DNA of 64,000 bases, from contig NZ_LGEG01000114.1 in NCBI RefSeq assembly GCF_001280125.1, positions 1 through 64,000 of the forward strand, written 5' to 3'. Both the position numbers and the translations under genes were made by a program. This DNA is from Streptomyces sp. NRRL F-6492. Its GTDB lineage: Bacteria > Actinomycetota > Actinomycetes > Streptomycetales > Streptomycetaceae. The notes under the pieces were generated by a model. That model was not told where the DNA came from and did no database searches. It worked only from the letters and a program-made list of their open reading frames with translations. Numbering within the stretch: the first letter of the stretch is position 1; every line of letters starts with the position of its first letter. Positions 8,331-16,857 of the stretch are shown piece after piece.

Positions 8331-9223
8331 GCGCCACCGGAGAACGGACCGCCGTGGACGGCGGGACGCCCGACGGCCGGGAACTCTCGCCCGGCATCGT
8401 GGTCCTGAGCGGTGTCGTCGGGGGCGTCGGCCTCACCGTCGGCGCCCTGCTCGCCGTCACGAGCCTGGCCGGGTACGCGGCGGGGGCCTGGGTGTCCCCG
8501 GAGGCGCTCAGCCCCGGACTCCTCGGCGCGGCGACGGCCGGAGTGGCACCCGCCCTCCTCCGGATCGGCCGGGCCCGCGTCTGGGAGGAGGCGCGGAGCC
8601 TCGTCCTGCCGCTCGCGACCGTCCTCGTCGGCCTCCTCGCGGTGAGCCTCCTGAACGCCGGCAGCCTCCAGGCGGCCGAGGGGAGGCCGCTGTTCCTCGC
8701 GCTGTTCAGCCTCGGCTGGGTCGCCGTCCTCGGCGTCCTCGCGCTCGGCGCCGTCGGCTGCCTCGTCGCGCAGTACCGGGTGCGGGCCCGGCCGGCGGAC
8801 GCGGGCCGGCGGGAGCCCGCCGCCCCGCTGCCCGGCTGGTCGAAGCCGCCGCTCGCCGTGCTCGGCTCCGGCTGGCTCGGCATCGGCGCCGGTCTCCTCG
8901 CCTTCCCCGGCTTCTGGGGCCCGCTCGTGCCGTGGACGGTGAACCGCGCCGACGCGCAGGGCCTCGGGGTGTGGGCGCTCGCCCTCGGCGTCGGCGTCCT
9001 CGCCTCCCTGGCCGAGGACGACCTGACCCGCCTCCGCCCGGCCCTCGGCGCGGTCCCGGTCGTGGCCCTCGCCGCCGCCGTCGTCCTCGCCGTCCACGCC
9101 GCGGAGGTCGACTGGGCGTCGGGCCCCGGCGCCTGCCTCGTCGCCCTGCTCGCCGGCCTCCTGGCGACGGGCGTCTCCGGCCGGTGGCTCCTGAACAGGG
9201 CGTCCCGCGGGTCGGACGGCTGA
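8327..9223 (+). CDS. Hypothetical multi-pass membrane protein coupled to DUF2306 gene
   Basis: The 298-aa protein has roughly eight predicted transmembrane segments alternating with short Arg-rich loops, consistent with an integral membrane protein. I do not recognise a family. The ATG overlaps the stop of the DUF2306 gene (ATGA), so the two are almost certainly translated together and may form a complex. No catalytic motif, lipobox or large soluble domain is visible. Function is unknown; the coupling to DUF2306 and the PadR gene upstream are the only clues. Confidence 0.75.
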   Translation: MSATGERTAVDGGTPDGRELSPGIVVLSGVVGGVGLTVGALLAVTSLAGYAAGAWVSPEALSPGLLGAATAGVAPALLRIGRARVWEEARSLVLPLATVLVGLLAVSLLNAGSLQAAEGRPLFLALFSLGWVAVLGVLALGAVGCLVAQYRVRARPADAGRREPAAPLPGWSKPPLAVLGSGWLGIGAGLLAFPGFWGPLVPWTVNRADAQGLGVWALALGVGVLASLAEDDLTRLRPALGAVPVVALAAAVVLAVHAAEVDWASGPGACLVALLAGLLATGVSGRWLLNRASRGSDG

Positions 9224-9287
9224 CCGCCCGCCCGACCCGGCCGAAATCCCTTGGCGGCACGGCCCGGTGGGGGGCGAGGATGGCGGG

Positions 9288-9881
9288 ATGACCGACAGCG
9301 CGCAGCCCGTGGACACCCCGCCCGTCGACACCCTGATCGTCGTGGACGTGCAGTCGGCGTTCGTCACCGGAGCCGGGGCCGTGCCCGCGGCGGAACGGCT
9401 CCTCGACCGCACGGCGGACCTGATCGCCCGGGCCCGGCGGGCCGGGGCGCTCGTCGTCCACCTCCAGAACGACGGCCCGCCCGGATCCGAGGACGAACCC
9501 CACACCCCCGGCTGGGAGTTGCACCACCGGGTGGAGCCGGGCCCGCTGGAGCTGGTGATCCGCAAGCCCGAGGACGACGGCTTCCTGGAGACCCCGCTGG
9601 GCGACGCCCTCACCGGCGCGGGGGCCCGGGCGGTCGCCGTCTGCGGGGTGATGTCGGAGATGTGCGTGCAGGCGACGGCCCGTACGGCCCTGGCGCGCGG
9701 CTACCGGGTCGTCGTGCCGTACGACGCGCACGCCACCCAGGACGTCCCGGCGGTGCCGGGCGTCGCCGAGGGGGTTCCGGCCGCGACGGCCTCACGGGTG
9801 GCGGCGTACGCCCTCGGGAGCGACGCGGAGGTCACCGTACCGGCCGCCGCCGTCACGTTCACGGCCCCCGGGAAGCCCTGA
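9288..9881 (+). CDS. Isochorismatase-family cysteine hydrolase
   Basis: The 197-aa protein has the cysteine-hydrolase catalytic triad in place: Asp20 (LIVVDVQ), Lys93 (IRKPEDDGF) and Cys126 (GVMSEMCVQAT). Family members hydrolyse amides or vinyl ethers (isochorismate, nicotinamide, N-carbamoyl compounds, peroxyureidoacrylate); the substrate cannot be read from this sequence. The ATG at 9288 was preferred to an ATG at 9267. GAGGA at 9276-9280 serves as ribosome binding site, although GAGGAT also lies 6 nt before the start and could instead be a leaderless -10. It is monocistronic, followed by a terminator hairpin at 9911-9929. Confidence 0.87.
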   Translation: MTDSAQPVDTPPVDTLIVVDVQSAFVTGAGAVPAAERLLDRTADLIARARRAGALVVHLQNDGPPGSEDEPHTPGWELHHRVEPGPLELVIRKPEDDGFLETPLGDALTGAGARAVAVCGVMSEMCVQATARTALARGYRVVVPYDAHATQDVPAVPGVAEGVPAATASRVAAYALGSDAEVTVPAAAVTFTAPGKP

Positions 9882-9910
9882 CCGCCCGGCTCCCCGCCCC
9901 GGGGGGCGAG

Positions 9911-9929
9911 CGCCGGACGCGGTCCGGCG
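9911..9929 (+). terminator. Hairpin terminator after isochorismatase gene
   Basis: A perfect 8-bp stem (CGCCGGAC / GTCCGGCG) with a 3-nt loop begins 30 nt after the stop codon. There is no T-tract, as is usual in streptomycetes. The rest of 9930-10083 is GC-rich and holds nothing else I can support. Confidence 0.55.
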
Positions 9930-10083
9930 GGCTCCGCGCCGCTCATGCGGGGCCCTCGCCGCGCCGCGCCACCGGCCGGCCGGCCGGAGCGCGCCTGCGG
10001 CGTCCACGAGGAGGGCGGCGGCCCCGTCGCCCCGGCCCCGCGGGCGCGTCTGAGCGCGTGGGAGGGCGAACAGCCGTGCGTCC

Positions 10084-10671
10084 CTAGGGCGCGTCCCGGC
10101 GCGTGAGGCCGTCCAGGACCAGGCCGAGCAGGTGCTCGCGCCGGGCGGCCAGCGAGGGAGCCTGGCCGGCGGCCCAACTGACCGCGTTCACCAGGGCGAA
10201 GAGGTCCGTGCCGTCGACGTCCGGCCGGATCCGCCCGTCGTCCTGGGCCGCCCGCAACAGCCGGCCGGCCGCCGCGCGCATCGCCACGCAGGAGGCGTGC
10301 AGGGCGGACTCCTCGTCGCCGAGCGTCGCCATCAGCGACGCCGGAAGCCCCCGGAAGGAACCCGACCGGAGGGTGAACTCGCCGAGCCACAGGGCCAGCG
10401 CCCGCTCGGACGGCAGGTCGTCGGCGAGGAGTTCGTCCGCGCGGGCCGCGAGCCGCTCGAAGCCGGTGCGCAGCAGGGTCTCCAGGAGGTCGTCACGGGT
10501 GGGGAAGTGGCGGTAGAGCGTCCCCAGACCGATTCCGGCACGACGGGCCACGTCCCGCAGCGAGGCCTGGGTGCCCTCCGCGCCGACGACCTCGGCGGCG
10601 GCCGCCAGGATGCGTTCCCGGTTGCGCAGCGCATCGGTGCGCCGCCCCGGCGGGACCGGCTCGTCCGGCAT
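10084..10671 (-). CDS. TetR-family transcriptional repressor
   Basis: The 195-aa regulator has a TetR N-terminal DNA-binding domain (about 15-62: RERILAAAAEVVG, then SLRDVARRAGIGLGTLYRHFPTRDDLL) and a C-terminal ligand/dimerisation domain of the type common in regulators beside oxidoreductases. The ATG is set by GGAGGA just upstream. It is divergent from a quinone-oxidoreductase-like gene, with a 45-bp double palindrome in the 120-bp gap, so autoregulation and repression of that neighbour are highly likely. The ligand is unknown, plausibly an electrophile or quinone. Confidence 0.9.
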   Translation of the reverse strand: MPDEPVPPGRRTDALRNRERILAAAAEVVGAEGTQASLRDVARRAGIGLGTLYRHFPTRDDLLETLLRTGFERLAARADELLADDLPSERALALWLGEFTLRSGSFRGLPASLMATLGDEESALHASCVAMRAAAGRLLRAAQDDGRIRPDVDGTDLFALVNAVSWAAGQAPSLAARREHLLGLVLDGLTRRDAP

Positions 10672-10686
10672 GGGAAATCCTCCGCG

Positions 10687-10715
10687 TTGACAAGCGGAGC
10701 ACTGCTCCGTTTACT
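10687..10715 (+). promoter_or_regulatory. Promoter (TTGACA-17-TTTACT) for the oxidoreductase gene
   Basis: A perfect -35 TTGACA (10687-10692) and a -10 TTTACT (10710-10715) are separated by 17 nt. The spacer is occupied by the left palindrome of the TetR operator, so bound repressor would exclude RNA polymerase. Confidence 0.7.
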
Positions 10716-10736
10716 GGGCGGAGCAGTGCTCCGCTT
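10692..10736. promoter_or_regulatory. Double palindromic TetR operator
   Basis: Left arm AAGCGGAGCACTGCTCCG (10692-10709) and right arm CGGAGCAGTGCTCCGCTT (10719-10736) are exact reverse complements separated by 9 nt. Each arm is itself a near-perfect palindrome with core GAGCA-S-TGCTC. Each core is followed by a TTACTG-type sequence, so the arms can also be read as a direct repeat of about 22 bp. Two TetR dimers could bind cooperatively. Confidence 0.75.
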
Positions 10737-10791
10737 ACTGCCGGGATCCTACCGGGCGGGGCACGTCGCACGACGACGGGGGACGGACGGC

Positions 10792-11769
10792 ATGGGCACG
10801 AGAACGATGGGGGCCGTGCGCGTGCACGCCTTCGGCGGACCGGAGCGACTGGTGTACGAGGAAGTGGCGCGGCCGCAGGCCGGACCGGGAGAGGTCCTGG
10901 TCCGGGTGCGCGCCGCCGGGTTCAACCCGCCCGACCGGTACGCGCGCAGGGGCTTCGTCGACGTCCCCGAAGGGATGCGCCCGGCCCGGCCGCTGCCGTT
11001 CGTCCCGGGCTCCGACCTCTCGGGGACCGTCGCCGCCGTGGGCGAGGGCGTCACCGAGTGGCGGATCGGGGACGAGGTGTTCGGCCTCGTGAACTTCCCC
11101 GGCAGGGCGGCGGCCTACGCCGAGTACGCCACCGCGCCCGCCGCCCACCTCGCGCGCAGGCCCGCCTCCCTGAGCCACGAGGAGGCCGCGGCCGTACCGA
11201 TGGCCGGCCTCACCGCGTACCAGCTCCTCTTCGAGCACCTCGGCCCCCGCGAGGGGGGCACCGTGCTCGTCAACGGCGCCGCCGGCGGGGTCGGCCACTT
11301 CGCCGTGCAACTGGCCAGGGCCGCCGGCGCGGGGACGGTCGTCGGCGTCGCCTCCGGCCGCCACGAGGCCTTCCTGAAGGACCTGGGCGTCGACCGGTTC
11401 GTCGACTACACGCGGACCGACGTCACGGAGGCCGTCCACGACGTGGACCTCCTCGTCGACACGGTCGGCGGCCCGGACGGCCACCGGCTCCTGCCGCTGG
11501 TGCGCCGCGGCGGCCACCTCGCCCCGGTCTTCTTCGGGGCGTACGCCCCGGAACGCGCGGCCGCGCTCGGCGTCACGGTCGGCGGGTGGCAGGTCCGCTC
11601 CCACGGCGGGCAACTGGCCGAACTGGCGGCCCTCCTGGACTCCGGCCGCGTGCGGGTCGGCGTCGAGGCCGTCTTCCCGCTGCGCGAGGCGGCGCGGGCC
11701 CACCTCCGCGCCGAGCGGGGGCACCTCCAGGGGAAGATCGTCCTGAGCGTGGCGGAGGACGGGGCCTGA
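10792..11769 (+). CDS. NADPH:quinone oxidoreductase-like protein (zinc-independent MDR/ADH family)
   Basis: The 325-aa medium-chain reductase has a GroES-like N-terminal domain (PGEVLVRVRAAGFNPPDRYARRG) and a Rossmann domain with the nucleotide-binding segment VLVNGAAGGVGHFAVQLAR (about 158-176). The structural and catalytic zinc cysteines of true alcohol dehydrogenases are absent, as in quinone oxidoreductases. It probably reduces quinones or enones with NADPH. The ATG at 10792 has GGGGGA about 8 nt upstream; ATG 10807 is a weaker alternative. It is divergent from and probably repressed by the TetR protein at 10084-10671. Confidence 0.88.
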   Translation: MGTRTMGAVRVHAFGGPERLVYEEVARPQAGPGEVLVRVRAAGFNPPDRYARRGFVDVPEGMRPARPLPFVPGSDLSGTVAAVGEGVTEWRIGDEVFGLVNFPGRAAAYAEYATAPAAHLARRPASLSHEEAAAVPMAGLTAYQLLFEHLGPREGGTVLVNGAAGGVGHFAVQLARAAGAGTVVGVASGRHEAFLKDLGVDRFVDYTRTDVTEAVHDVDLLVDTVGGPDGHRLLPLVRRGGHLAPVFFGAYAPERAAALGVTVGGWQVRSHGGQLAELAALLDSGRVRVGVEAVFPLREAARAHLRAERGHLQGKIVLSVAEDGA

Positions 11770-12518
11770 GCCGGAGCACCGCCCCGGAGCGCCGCCCCGG
11801 CCCGCCCGGCGGTCCTCCCCGGACGCCGTCAGTACGCCCCGAACGACCAGAAGACGCCCACCTCGTCGTCGTTGACCACGATCAGGCCCAGGTCCTCGAA
11901 GAGGTCCAGGCCGTTGAGGTACGCGGAGGTCAGGGAGCTGTGGGACCGGGTGCCCCGGAGGCCCGCCGCGAGGAGGTCCGGGGCCGGGTCGCCGGCGGCG
12001 GCCGTCGCGTTGGTCCAGTGGCGCGCCGCGGGCCCGTACCGGTCGAGCAGGGTGCGGGCGTCCGCCAGCAGGGCGTCCCGGTCCGGGCGGGAGCGGACGG
12101 GGGCGGGCTCCCCCTGCCACTCCTCGGCCATGACGGCGAGCGCGCCGACCGCCGCCCCCGCCTCCAGGGGATGGAGGCGGCCCGGGATCTCCGACGCGTC
12201 CGGAGGGGCGAAGGGGTACGAGGGCACCGTGTGGCGGGCCGTGTTGAGGCGGTCCCCGTCCAGGCGGACCCAGCCCCGGGGGTCGGGGACCGACCGGTGC
12301 ATCACGGCGTGCACGTCGTGCGCCCAGTCCTCGTGCCGCCGGGGCCCGGTGGCCACGAAGACGTACGTGTCGTCGAGCAGCCGCAGCGCCGCCGCGTTCC
12401 AGGGGCAGCGCCGGCCCCGGAACTCCACGAGCAGGCCGCCGACGTGACGCGCGAAGGCGTCCGCCGGTTCGCGGGGCACGTGCCGGAGCCGGTCGAGGGC
12501 CCAGCGGACGAGTCCGTT

Positions 12519-12525
12519 CCCCCCC
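12519..12525. other. Homopolymer (7 C/G) at the probable frameshift
   Basis: Seven consecutive C on the plus strand (G on the coding strand) sit where the reading frame of the 11829-12669 gene changes. A length of six would restore one continuous frame. Confidence 0.65.
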
Positions 12526-12561
12526 GTCGACGGCCGGACCGTCCGGACCGTCTGGATCTCG

Positions 12562-12597
12562 CGGGAGGAGCGGGAGGAGCGGGAGGAGCGGGAGGTC
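12562..12597 (-). repeat. 9-bp in-frame tandem repeat encoding Leu-Leu-Pro units
   Basis: Three exact copies of cgggaggag (12562-12588, plus strand) and a partial fourth encode a Leu/Pro-rich stretch near the start of the frameshifted gene. The unit length is a multiple of three, so copy changes here would not shift frame. Confidence 0.7.
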
Positions 12598-12695
12598 CCG
12601 CCCGTCCCGGAGCGCCTCCAGGTGCGCGTCGATCAGGTCCAGGGCGGCGCGGTCGGCGGGCGGGGACATCCCGCCACCCCAGGCCGCCCCGGCCG

Positions 12696-14453
12696 TCAGT
12701 CCTCGCGGGGGTAGACGGAGGTCACCCGGCCCTTCGCGTCGGCCGCCAGATAGGCGGACCCGTACGCGTCGGACAGGTAGACGCTCATCCCGGCGCCGCT
12801 CCCCGTGAGCGTCGAGGCCGGGCTGACGACCAGATAGCGGCTGGTCGGCTCCGTCACCCCCAGCTCCTTGTCGGCGCGCTTCAGGAGGGCCGGCAGGGCG
12901 TCCCACGCGAAGGAGTCCAGGTCGACCGGGACCGAGCCGGGGAAGGCGGTGCCGCCGGGGCCCTGCCGGACGGCCACGTCCCCGCCCCGGTACATGTACC
13001 GGTCGTACCGCTTCGTGCTGCCCTTGACCACCGCCTCGGCCGTCGCGTACTCCGGGTACACGACGAAGCTGGTGACCTTGGCGTCGCCCGAGGCCGCCTG
13101 GACCGCCTCGACGGCGGTCCGGATCCCGGCGGGCGTCAGCAGGTCGAGCTTCCCGGCGGTCGCCTCCGCCGCGGGCTCCTTCGGGGGCGCCGTCGTGGGC
13201 GCCGTGGACCCCGAGGGACGCTGGGCGCCGGGACCCCGCCCCGAGGGCGCGGCGGCGGTCGGCCCGTCGTCCGGCTCGTGCGTGCCCCGGTCCCAGTTCA
13301 CGACGGCGACGGGTATCCCCACCGCCAGGACCGCCGCCGCGGCGGCCGCCACGACGGCCCGTCGCCCGCGCCGCCCGGGAACGCCCGCCACCGGGGCGGT
13401 CGTGGGGGACGCGCCCGGGAAGCCCGCGGGTCCCGCCGACGGCGGCGCGAGGGGGAACGACGTCGGCCCCCCGGAACCGAGACCGGAAGGGGAACCGAAG
13501 CCGGGTGCGGAGCCGGGCCCGGGGCCGAAGCCGGGTCCGGGACCGAAACCGGAGCCGGAGCCGGGCGTCCCCGGGACCGGCTCCCCGAAGCCCGGCACCC
13601 TGTCCCGTACCGCCCCGCCGTCCCCCGGCGCCCCCGCCACGACGGCCGCCAGCGCCCGGTCCACCTCCTCCGCGTCCGGCCGCGCCGCCGGGTCCCGTAC
13701 GAGCAGCCGGGTCAGGACGCCGGTCAGCGCGCCGGCCCGGACCGGGGGAGGCACGTCGTCGGAGATGACCGCCGCCAGGGTCGCCAGGGTGTTCTCCCTG
13801 CGCAGCGGATGGCGGCCCTCCACCGCCACGTACAGCAGCATGGCCAGCGACCACAGGTCGGCCGCCGGGCCGCTCGTGCCGCCCCGGATCCGCTCGGGCG
13901 CCATGTAGTCGGGCGAGCCGATGATCGACCCCGAGGCGGTCAGGGAGGTGGACTCCTGGATCGCCGCGATGCCGAAGTCGGTGAGGACCGGCCGCCCGTC
14001 GGGCCGCAGCAGGACGTTGGCGGGCTTCACGTCGCGGTGCTCGATGCCCAGGCCGTGGGCGGCGCGCAGCGCGGAGAGCAGCTCGCGGCCGAGTCCGGCG
14101 GCCTCGACGGGGCCCATCGTGCCCCGGTCGAGCCGGTCCTGGAGGGAACCGCCGGTGACCAGCTCCATCACGAGCCACGGATAGGTGCCCTCGCCCGCGT
14201 CCACGATGTGGTGGATCGTCACCACGTTGGGGTGGACGATCCGGGCCAGGGCGCGGGCCTCCCGCAGCACCCGCGCGCGCAGGGTCCGCGCGCCCTCGGT
14301 GTCGTACTCGGCCATCGCGGGGTCCGGCGGGCGCACCTCCTTGAGCGCCACGTCGCGGTGGAGGGCCAGGTCCCGGGCGCGCCACACCGTTCCCATGCCG
14401 CCCCCGCCCAGCCGCTCCACCAGCTCGAAACGGCCGTCGATCACTCTGCTCAC
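12696..14453 (-). CDS. Membrane-anchored Ser/Thr protein kinase (PknB-like)
   Basis: The 585-aa Hanks-type kinase has a glycine loop LGGGGMG (15-21), Lys38 in VALKEV, catalytic HRDVKPANV, DFGIA and an APE-like MAPERI, all in a domain ending near residue 270. A Gly/Pro/Phe-rich linker with repeated GPGPGFG units (about 280-360) leads to one transmembrane helix (about 362-385) and an extracytoplasmic C-terminal domain of about 170 residues without PASTA repeats. It is divergent from a SpoIIE-type phosphatase gene and is followed by the frameshifted gene in the same direction, so a signalling unit is likely. The ligand of the external domain is unknown. Confidence 0.93.
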   Translation of the reverse strand: MSRVIDGRFELVERLGGGGMGTVWRARDLALHRDVALKEVRPPDPAMAEYDTEGARTLRARVLREARALARIVHPNVVTIHHIVDAGEGTYPWLVMELVTGGSLQDRLDRGTMGPVEAAGLGRELLSALRAAHGLGIEHRDVKPANVLLRPDGRPVLTDFGIAAIQESTSLTASGSIIGSPDYMAPERIRGGTSGPAADLWSLAMLLYVAVEGRHPLRRENTLATLAAVISDDVPPPVRAGALTGVLTRLLVRDPAARPDAEEVDRALAAVVAGAPGDGGAVRDRVPGFGEPVPGTPGSGSGFGPGPGFGPGPGSAPGFGSPSGLGSGGPTSFPLAPPSAGPAGFPGASPTTAPVAGVPGRRGRRAVVAAAAAAVLAVGIPVAVVNWDRGTHEPDDGPTAAAPSGRGPGAQRPSGSTAPTTAPPKEPAAEATAGKLDLLTPAGIRTAVEAVQAASGDAKVTSFVVYPEYATAEAVVKGSTKRYDRYMYRGGDVAVRQGPGGTAFPGSVPVDLDSFAWDALPALLKRADKELGVTEPTSRYLVVSPASTLTGSGAGMSVYLSDAYGSAYLAADAKGRVTSVYPRED

Positions 14454-14774
14454 GCGCGCACCCCTGTACTCGGGTCGTTCTCTGGTCCTCGGAGCGGTAC
14501 CGGCCCCCGGCCGGGCCGCCGCCCGCTTCGCCGTACACGTTCACCGGTCGGCCTCCGGAGGTCCGCACGGGACTCCGGGAGGGAGCCGCGCGGTTCCGCC
14601 CGGGGGCGTCCGTCCAGATCTTCGCCGCTCCCGGTCCGTACTGTCACCTCCCGCCCCCGGGCGGCCGGGATCACCGAACGGCCGCACGCGCAGCGCCCGC
14701 CGTCGCCGTCTCCTATAGGGTGATTCGGTAGGGATTGCGCCCCCTGGGGCCGGGCCGAGGCGTAGGGCGATGCA
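14454..14774. promoter_or_regulatory. Divergent regulatory region between kinase and phosphatase genes
   Basis: This 321-bp gap must hold both promoters. On the plus strand, TATAGG (14714-14719) and TAGGGA (14729-14734) are possible -10 elements for the phosphatase gene. I find no clear palindrome or small gene in it. Confidence 0.4.
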
Positions 14775-16835
14775 TTGGAGACTCACCAGTCGTCGAGCAG
14801 GGTTCCGCAGCCGCCCCGGGCGGTCGTGGGGGACGCGGGCGTGCTCCGCGAACTGCTGCCGATCGCCCTCTGGCGGGAGGACGCCGACGGCCGCGTCGTC
14901 GAATGGTCCCTCGCCGCCCAGGACCTCCTCGGCCACCGTCCCGAGGACGTGCTCGGCCGGCTCGCCGCCCCGCTCCTCGTCCCCGACGCCAACCGGGAGC
15001 TCGCCGACCGGCTCACCCTCCGCGTCCAGGCGGGCGAGACCATCATGGGCACGCTGCCCGTCCGCCACCGCGACGGCCACACGGTCGCCATGGAGATGTG
15101 GATCGTGCCGGCGGCCGACCCGGAGGGGCGGACGGGGGCGATGCTCATCGCCGTGGAGACCTCCGAGGTCCTGCGGATGCGCGAGAACCTGGCCGCGATG
15201 GAGAGCCTCTTCACCCAGTCGCCCATCGGCCTCGCCCTGCTCGGCCCCGACCTGCGCTTCCTGCGCGTCAACGACGCCCTGGCCCGGATGAACGGCGTCC
15301 CGGCCGCCGAGCACGTGGGCCGCCGCCTCACCGAGGTCGTGCCCGGCGTCAACGCCGACTCGCTCGAAGCCCTCATGCGCCAGGTCCTCCACGACGGCGC
15401 CGCCGTCGTCGACGCCCGCCGGGTCGGCCGCACCCCCGCCGACCCCGGCCGCGACCACGTCTGGTCCTGCTCCTACGCCCCGCTCCTCGACCGCGGCGAC
15501 CGCCGGCCGCTCGGGCTCATCGCCTCCCTCGTCGACATCACCGAGAGCCAGGAGGCGCACGACGAGGTCGAGCGGGCCCGGCGCCGCTTCGCCCTGCTCG
15601 CGGAGGCCGGCGCCCGGATCGGCACCACCCTGGACCTCGGGCGCACGGCCGAGGAGGCCGTCCGCTTCCTGGTGCCCCAGCTCGCCGACTCGGCCGACGT
15701 GCAGATGCTGGAGTCGGTCCTCGCGCCGGACGAGTCGGCCGCCTCCACCCGCGGCGTGCTGCGGCGGCTCGCCGCCCGGTTCCCCGATTCGACGGCCCCC
15801 ACGTCCCAGCTCGTGCCGGGCCAGACCTTCCAGATCCCGCTCGACTCCGCGTACGAGCGGGCCGTCGCCCAGGGGCGGCCCACCAATCTCTACACGTCCG
15901 ACCTGCCGGCCCTCTTCGGCGGCCCGCGCGCCGAGCCGCTGCGCGGCTACTTCGCCGCCCGCATCGGCTCGGCGCGGCTCGTCCCCCTCGTGGCCCGGGG
16001 CAAGGTCCTCGGCACGGTCACGGTGACCCGGCTGCGGTCCCGCGAGCCCTTCGACGCCCAGGACCGGGTCCTCATCGACGAGGTCGTGGCCCGCGCCGCC
16101 CTCAACATCGACAACGCCCGTCTCTACACCACCCAGCGGGAGGCCGCCCTCACCCTCCGGCGGTCCCTCACCAACAACGTGCTCCCCACCGTCACCGGCC
16201 TCGAACTCACCGGCCGCTACCTGCCCGCGAGCTCCCACGACGTCGGCGGCGACTGGTTCGACGCCATCGCCCTGCCGGGCGGCAGGACCGGACTCGTCAT
16301 CGGCGACGTCATGGGCCACGGCATCCACGCGGCGGCGGTCATGGGCCAGCTGCGCACCGCCGTGAGGACCCTGGCCCGCCACGACATCCCGCCGGCCCGG
16401 ATGCTCAGCTCCCTCGACGCGGTCGTGGCCGACCTCGGCGAGGACGAGATGGCGACCTGTGTCTACGCGGTCCACGACCCGGCCACCGGCCGCTGGGCGA
16501 TCGCCCGCGCGGGGCATCCGCCGCCGGTCGTCGCCACCCCGGACGGGACCGTCGGCTTCCTCGAAGGCCCGCCGGGCACCCCGCTGGGCACGGGGGCCCA
16601 CGACTTCGGCACGGAGGAGGTCGTCCTGCCCGGGGGCGGACTCCTCGTCCTCTACACGGACGGCCTCGTCGAGGCCCGCGACCGGGACCTCGACGAGGGC
16701 ATGGGGCAGCTCGCCCGGGCGCTCCGGCCCCTGGACCGCCCCCTGGACGCGCTGTGCGACGAGGTCCTCGTACGGCTCCTCGGGGGGACCGCCCAGGACG
16801 ACGTGGCGATGCTGGTCGCCCGCAGCGTCCGCTGA
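14775..16835 (+). CDS. PAS-PAS-GAF-SpoIIE (PP2C-type) protein phosphatase
   Basis: The 686-aa cytosolic phosphatase has two PAS-like domains (about 25-125 and 140-255; the second ends in LVDITESQEAHDEVERARRR), a GAF domain (about 275-430) and a SpoIIE/PP2C domain (about 475-685) with metal-binding VGGDWFD and GDVMGHG. Such proteins dephosphorylate STAS anti-sigma antagonists in response to signals sensed by PAS/GAF. The TTG start at 14775 is the weakest part of this call: the ribosome binding site is poor, and an internal GTG near 14826 is possible. It lies divergent to the kinase. A STAS protein encoded at 6061-6441 lacks the target serine. Confidence 0.88.
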   Translation: METHQSSSRVPQPPRAVVGDAGVLRELLPIALWREDADGRVVEWSLAAQDLLGHRPEDVLGRLAAPLLVPDANRELADRLTLRVQAGETIMGTLPVRHRDGHTVAMEMWIVPAADPEGRTGAMLIAVETSEVLRMRENLAAMESLFTQSPIGLALLGPDLRFLRVNDALARMNGVPAAEHVGRRLTEVVPGVNADSLEALMRQVLHDGAAVVDARRVGRTPADPGRDHVWSCSYAPLLDRGDRRPLGLIASLVDITESQEAHDEVERARRRFALLAEAGARIGTTLDLGRTAEEAVRFLVPQLADSADVQMLESVLAPDESAASTRGVLRRLAARFPDSTAPTSQLVPGQTFQIPLDSAYERAVAQGRPTNLYTSDLPALFGGPRAEPLRGYFAARIGSARLVPLVARGKVLGTVTVTRLRSREPFDAQDRVLIDEVVARAALNIDNARLYTTQREAALTLRRSLTNNVLPTVTGLELTGRYLPASSHDVGGDWFDAIALPGGRTGLVIGDVMGHGIHAAAVMGQLRTAVRTLARHDIPPARMLSSLDAVVADLGEDEMATCVYAVHDPATGRWAIARAGHPPPVVATPDGTVGFLEGPPGTPLGTGAHDFGTEEVVLPGGGLLVLYTDGLVEARDRDLDEGMGQLARALRPLDRPLDALCDEVLVRLLGGTAQDDVAMLVARSVR

Positions 16836-16857
16836 GCCCGCCGTCCCGGGGGCGGGG

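Larger units (their letters stand above)
11829..12669 (-). pseudogene. Hypothetical gene downstream of Ser/Thr kinase, apparently frameshifted at a 7-G run
   Basis: An ATG at 12669, 27 nt after the kinase stop codon, opens a frame reading MSPPADRAALDLIDAHLEAL then LPLLPLLPLLP and DGPAVDGG. It then degenerates, while the continuing conserved-looking protein (WALDRLRHVPREPADAFARH...GVFWSFGAY) lies in the +1 frame. That frame has a GTG at 12479 but no start further upstream that would give a natural N-terminus. Removing one G from the seven-G run (12519-12525 on the plus strand as C) joins the two halves into one protein of about 280 aa. Either the gene is broken, the read has an indel, or slippage is used. 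I do not recognise the family. Its position suggests co-transcription with the kinase. Confidence 0.7.

Noticed and set aside
10735..14568. Very long minus-strand open frame across the kinase and neighbouring genes
   Set aside because: It reads through in a non-coding frame with Arg/Pro/Gly-rich low-complexity sequence. The kinase with complete Hanks motifs occupies another frame.
14770..15291. ATG frame at 14770 for the phosphatase region
   Set aside because: It is one frame off; the translation is Arg/Ser/Pro-rich without any PAS or phosphatase motif.
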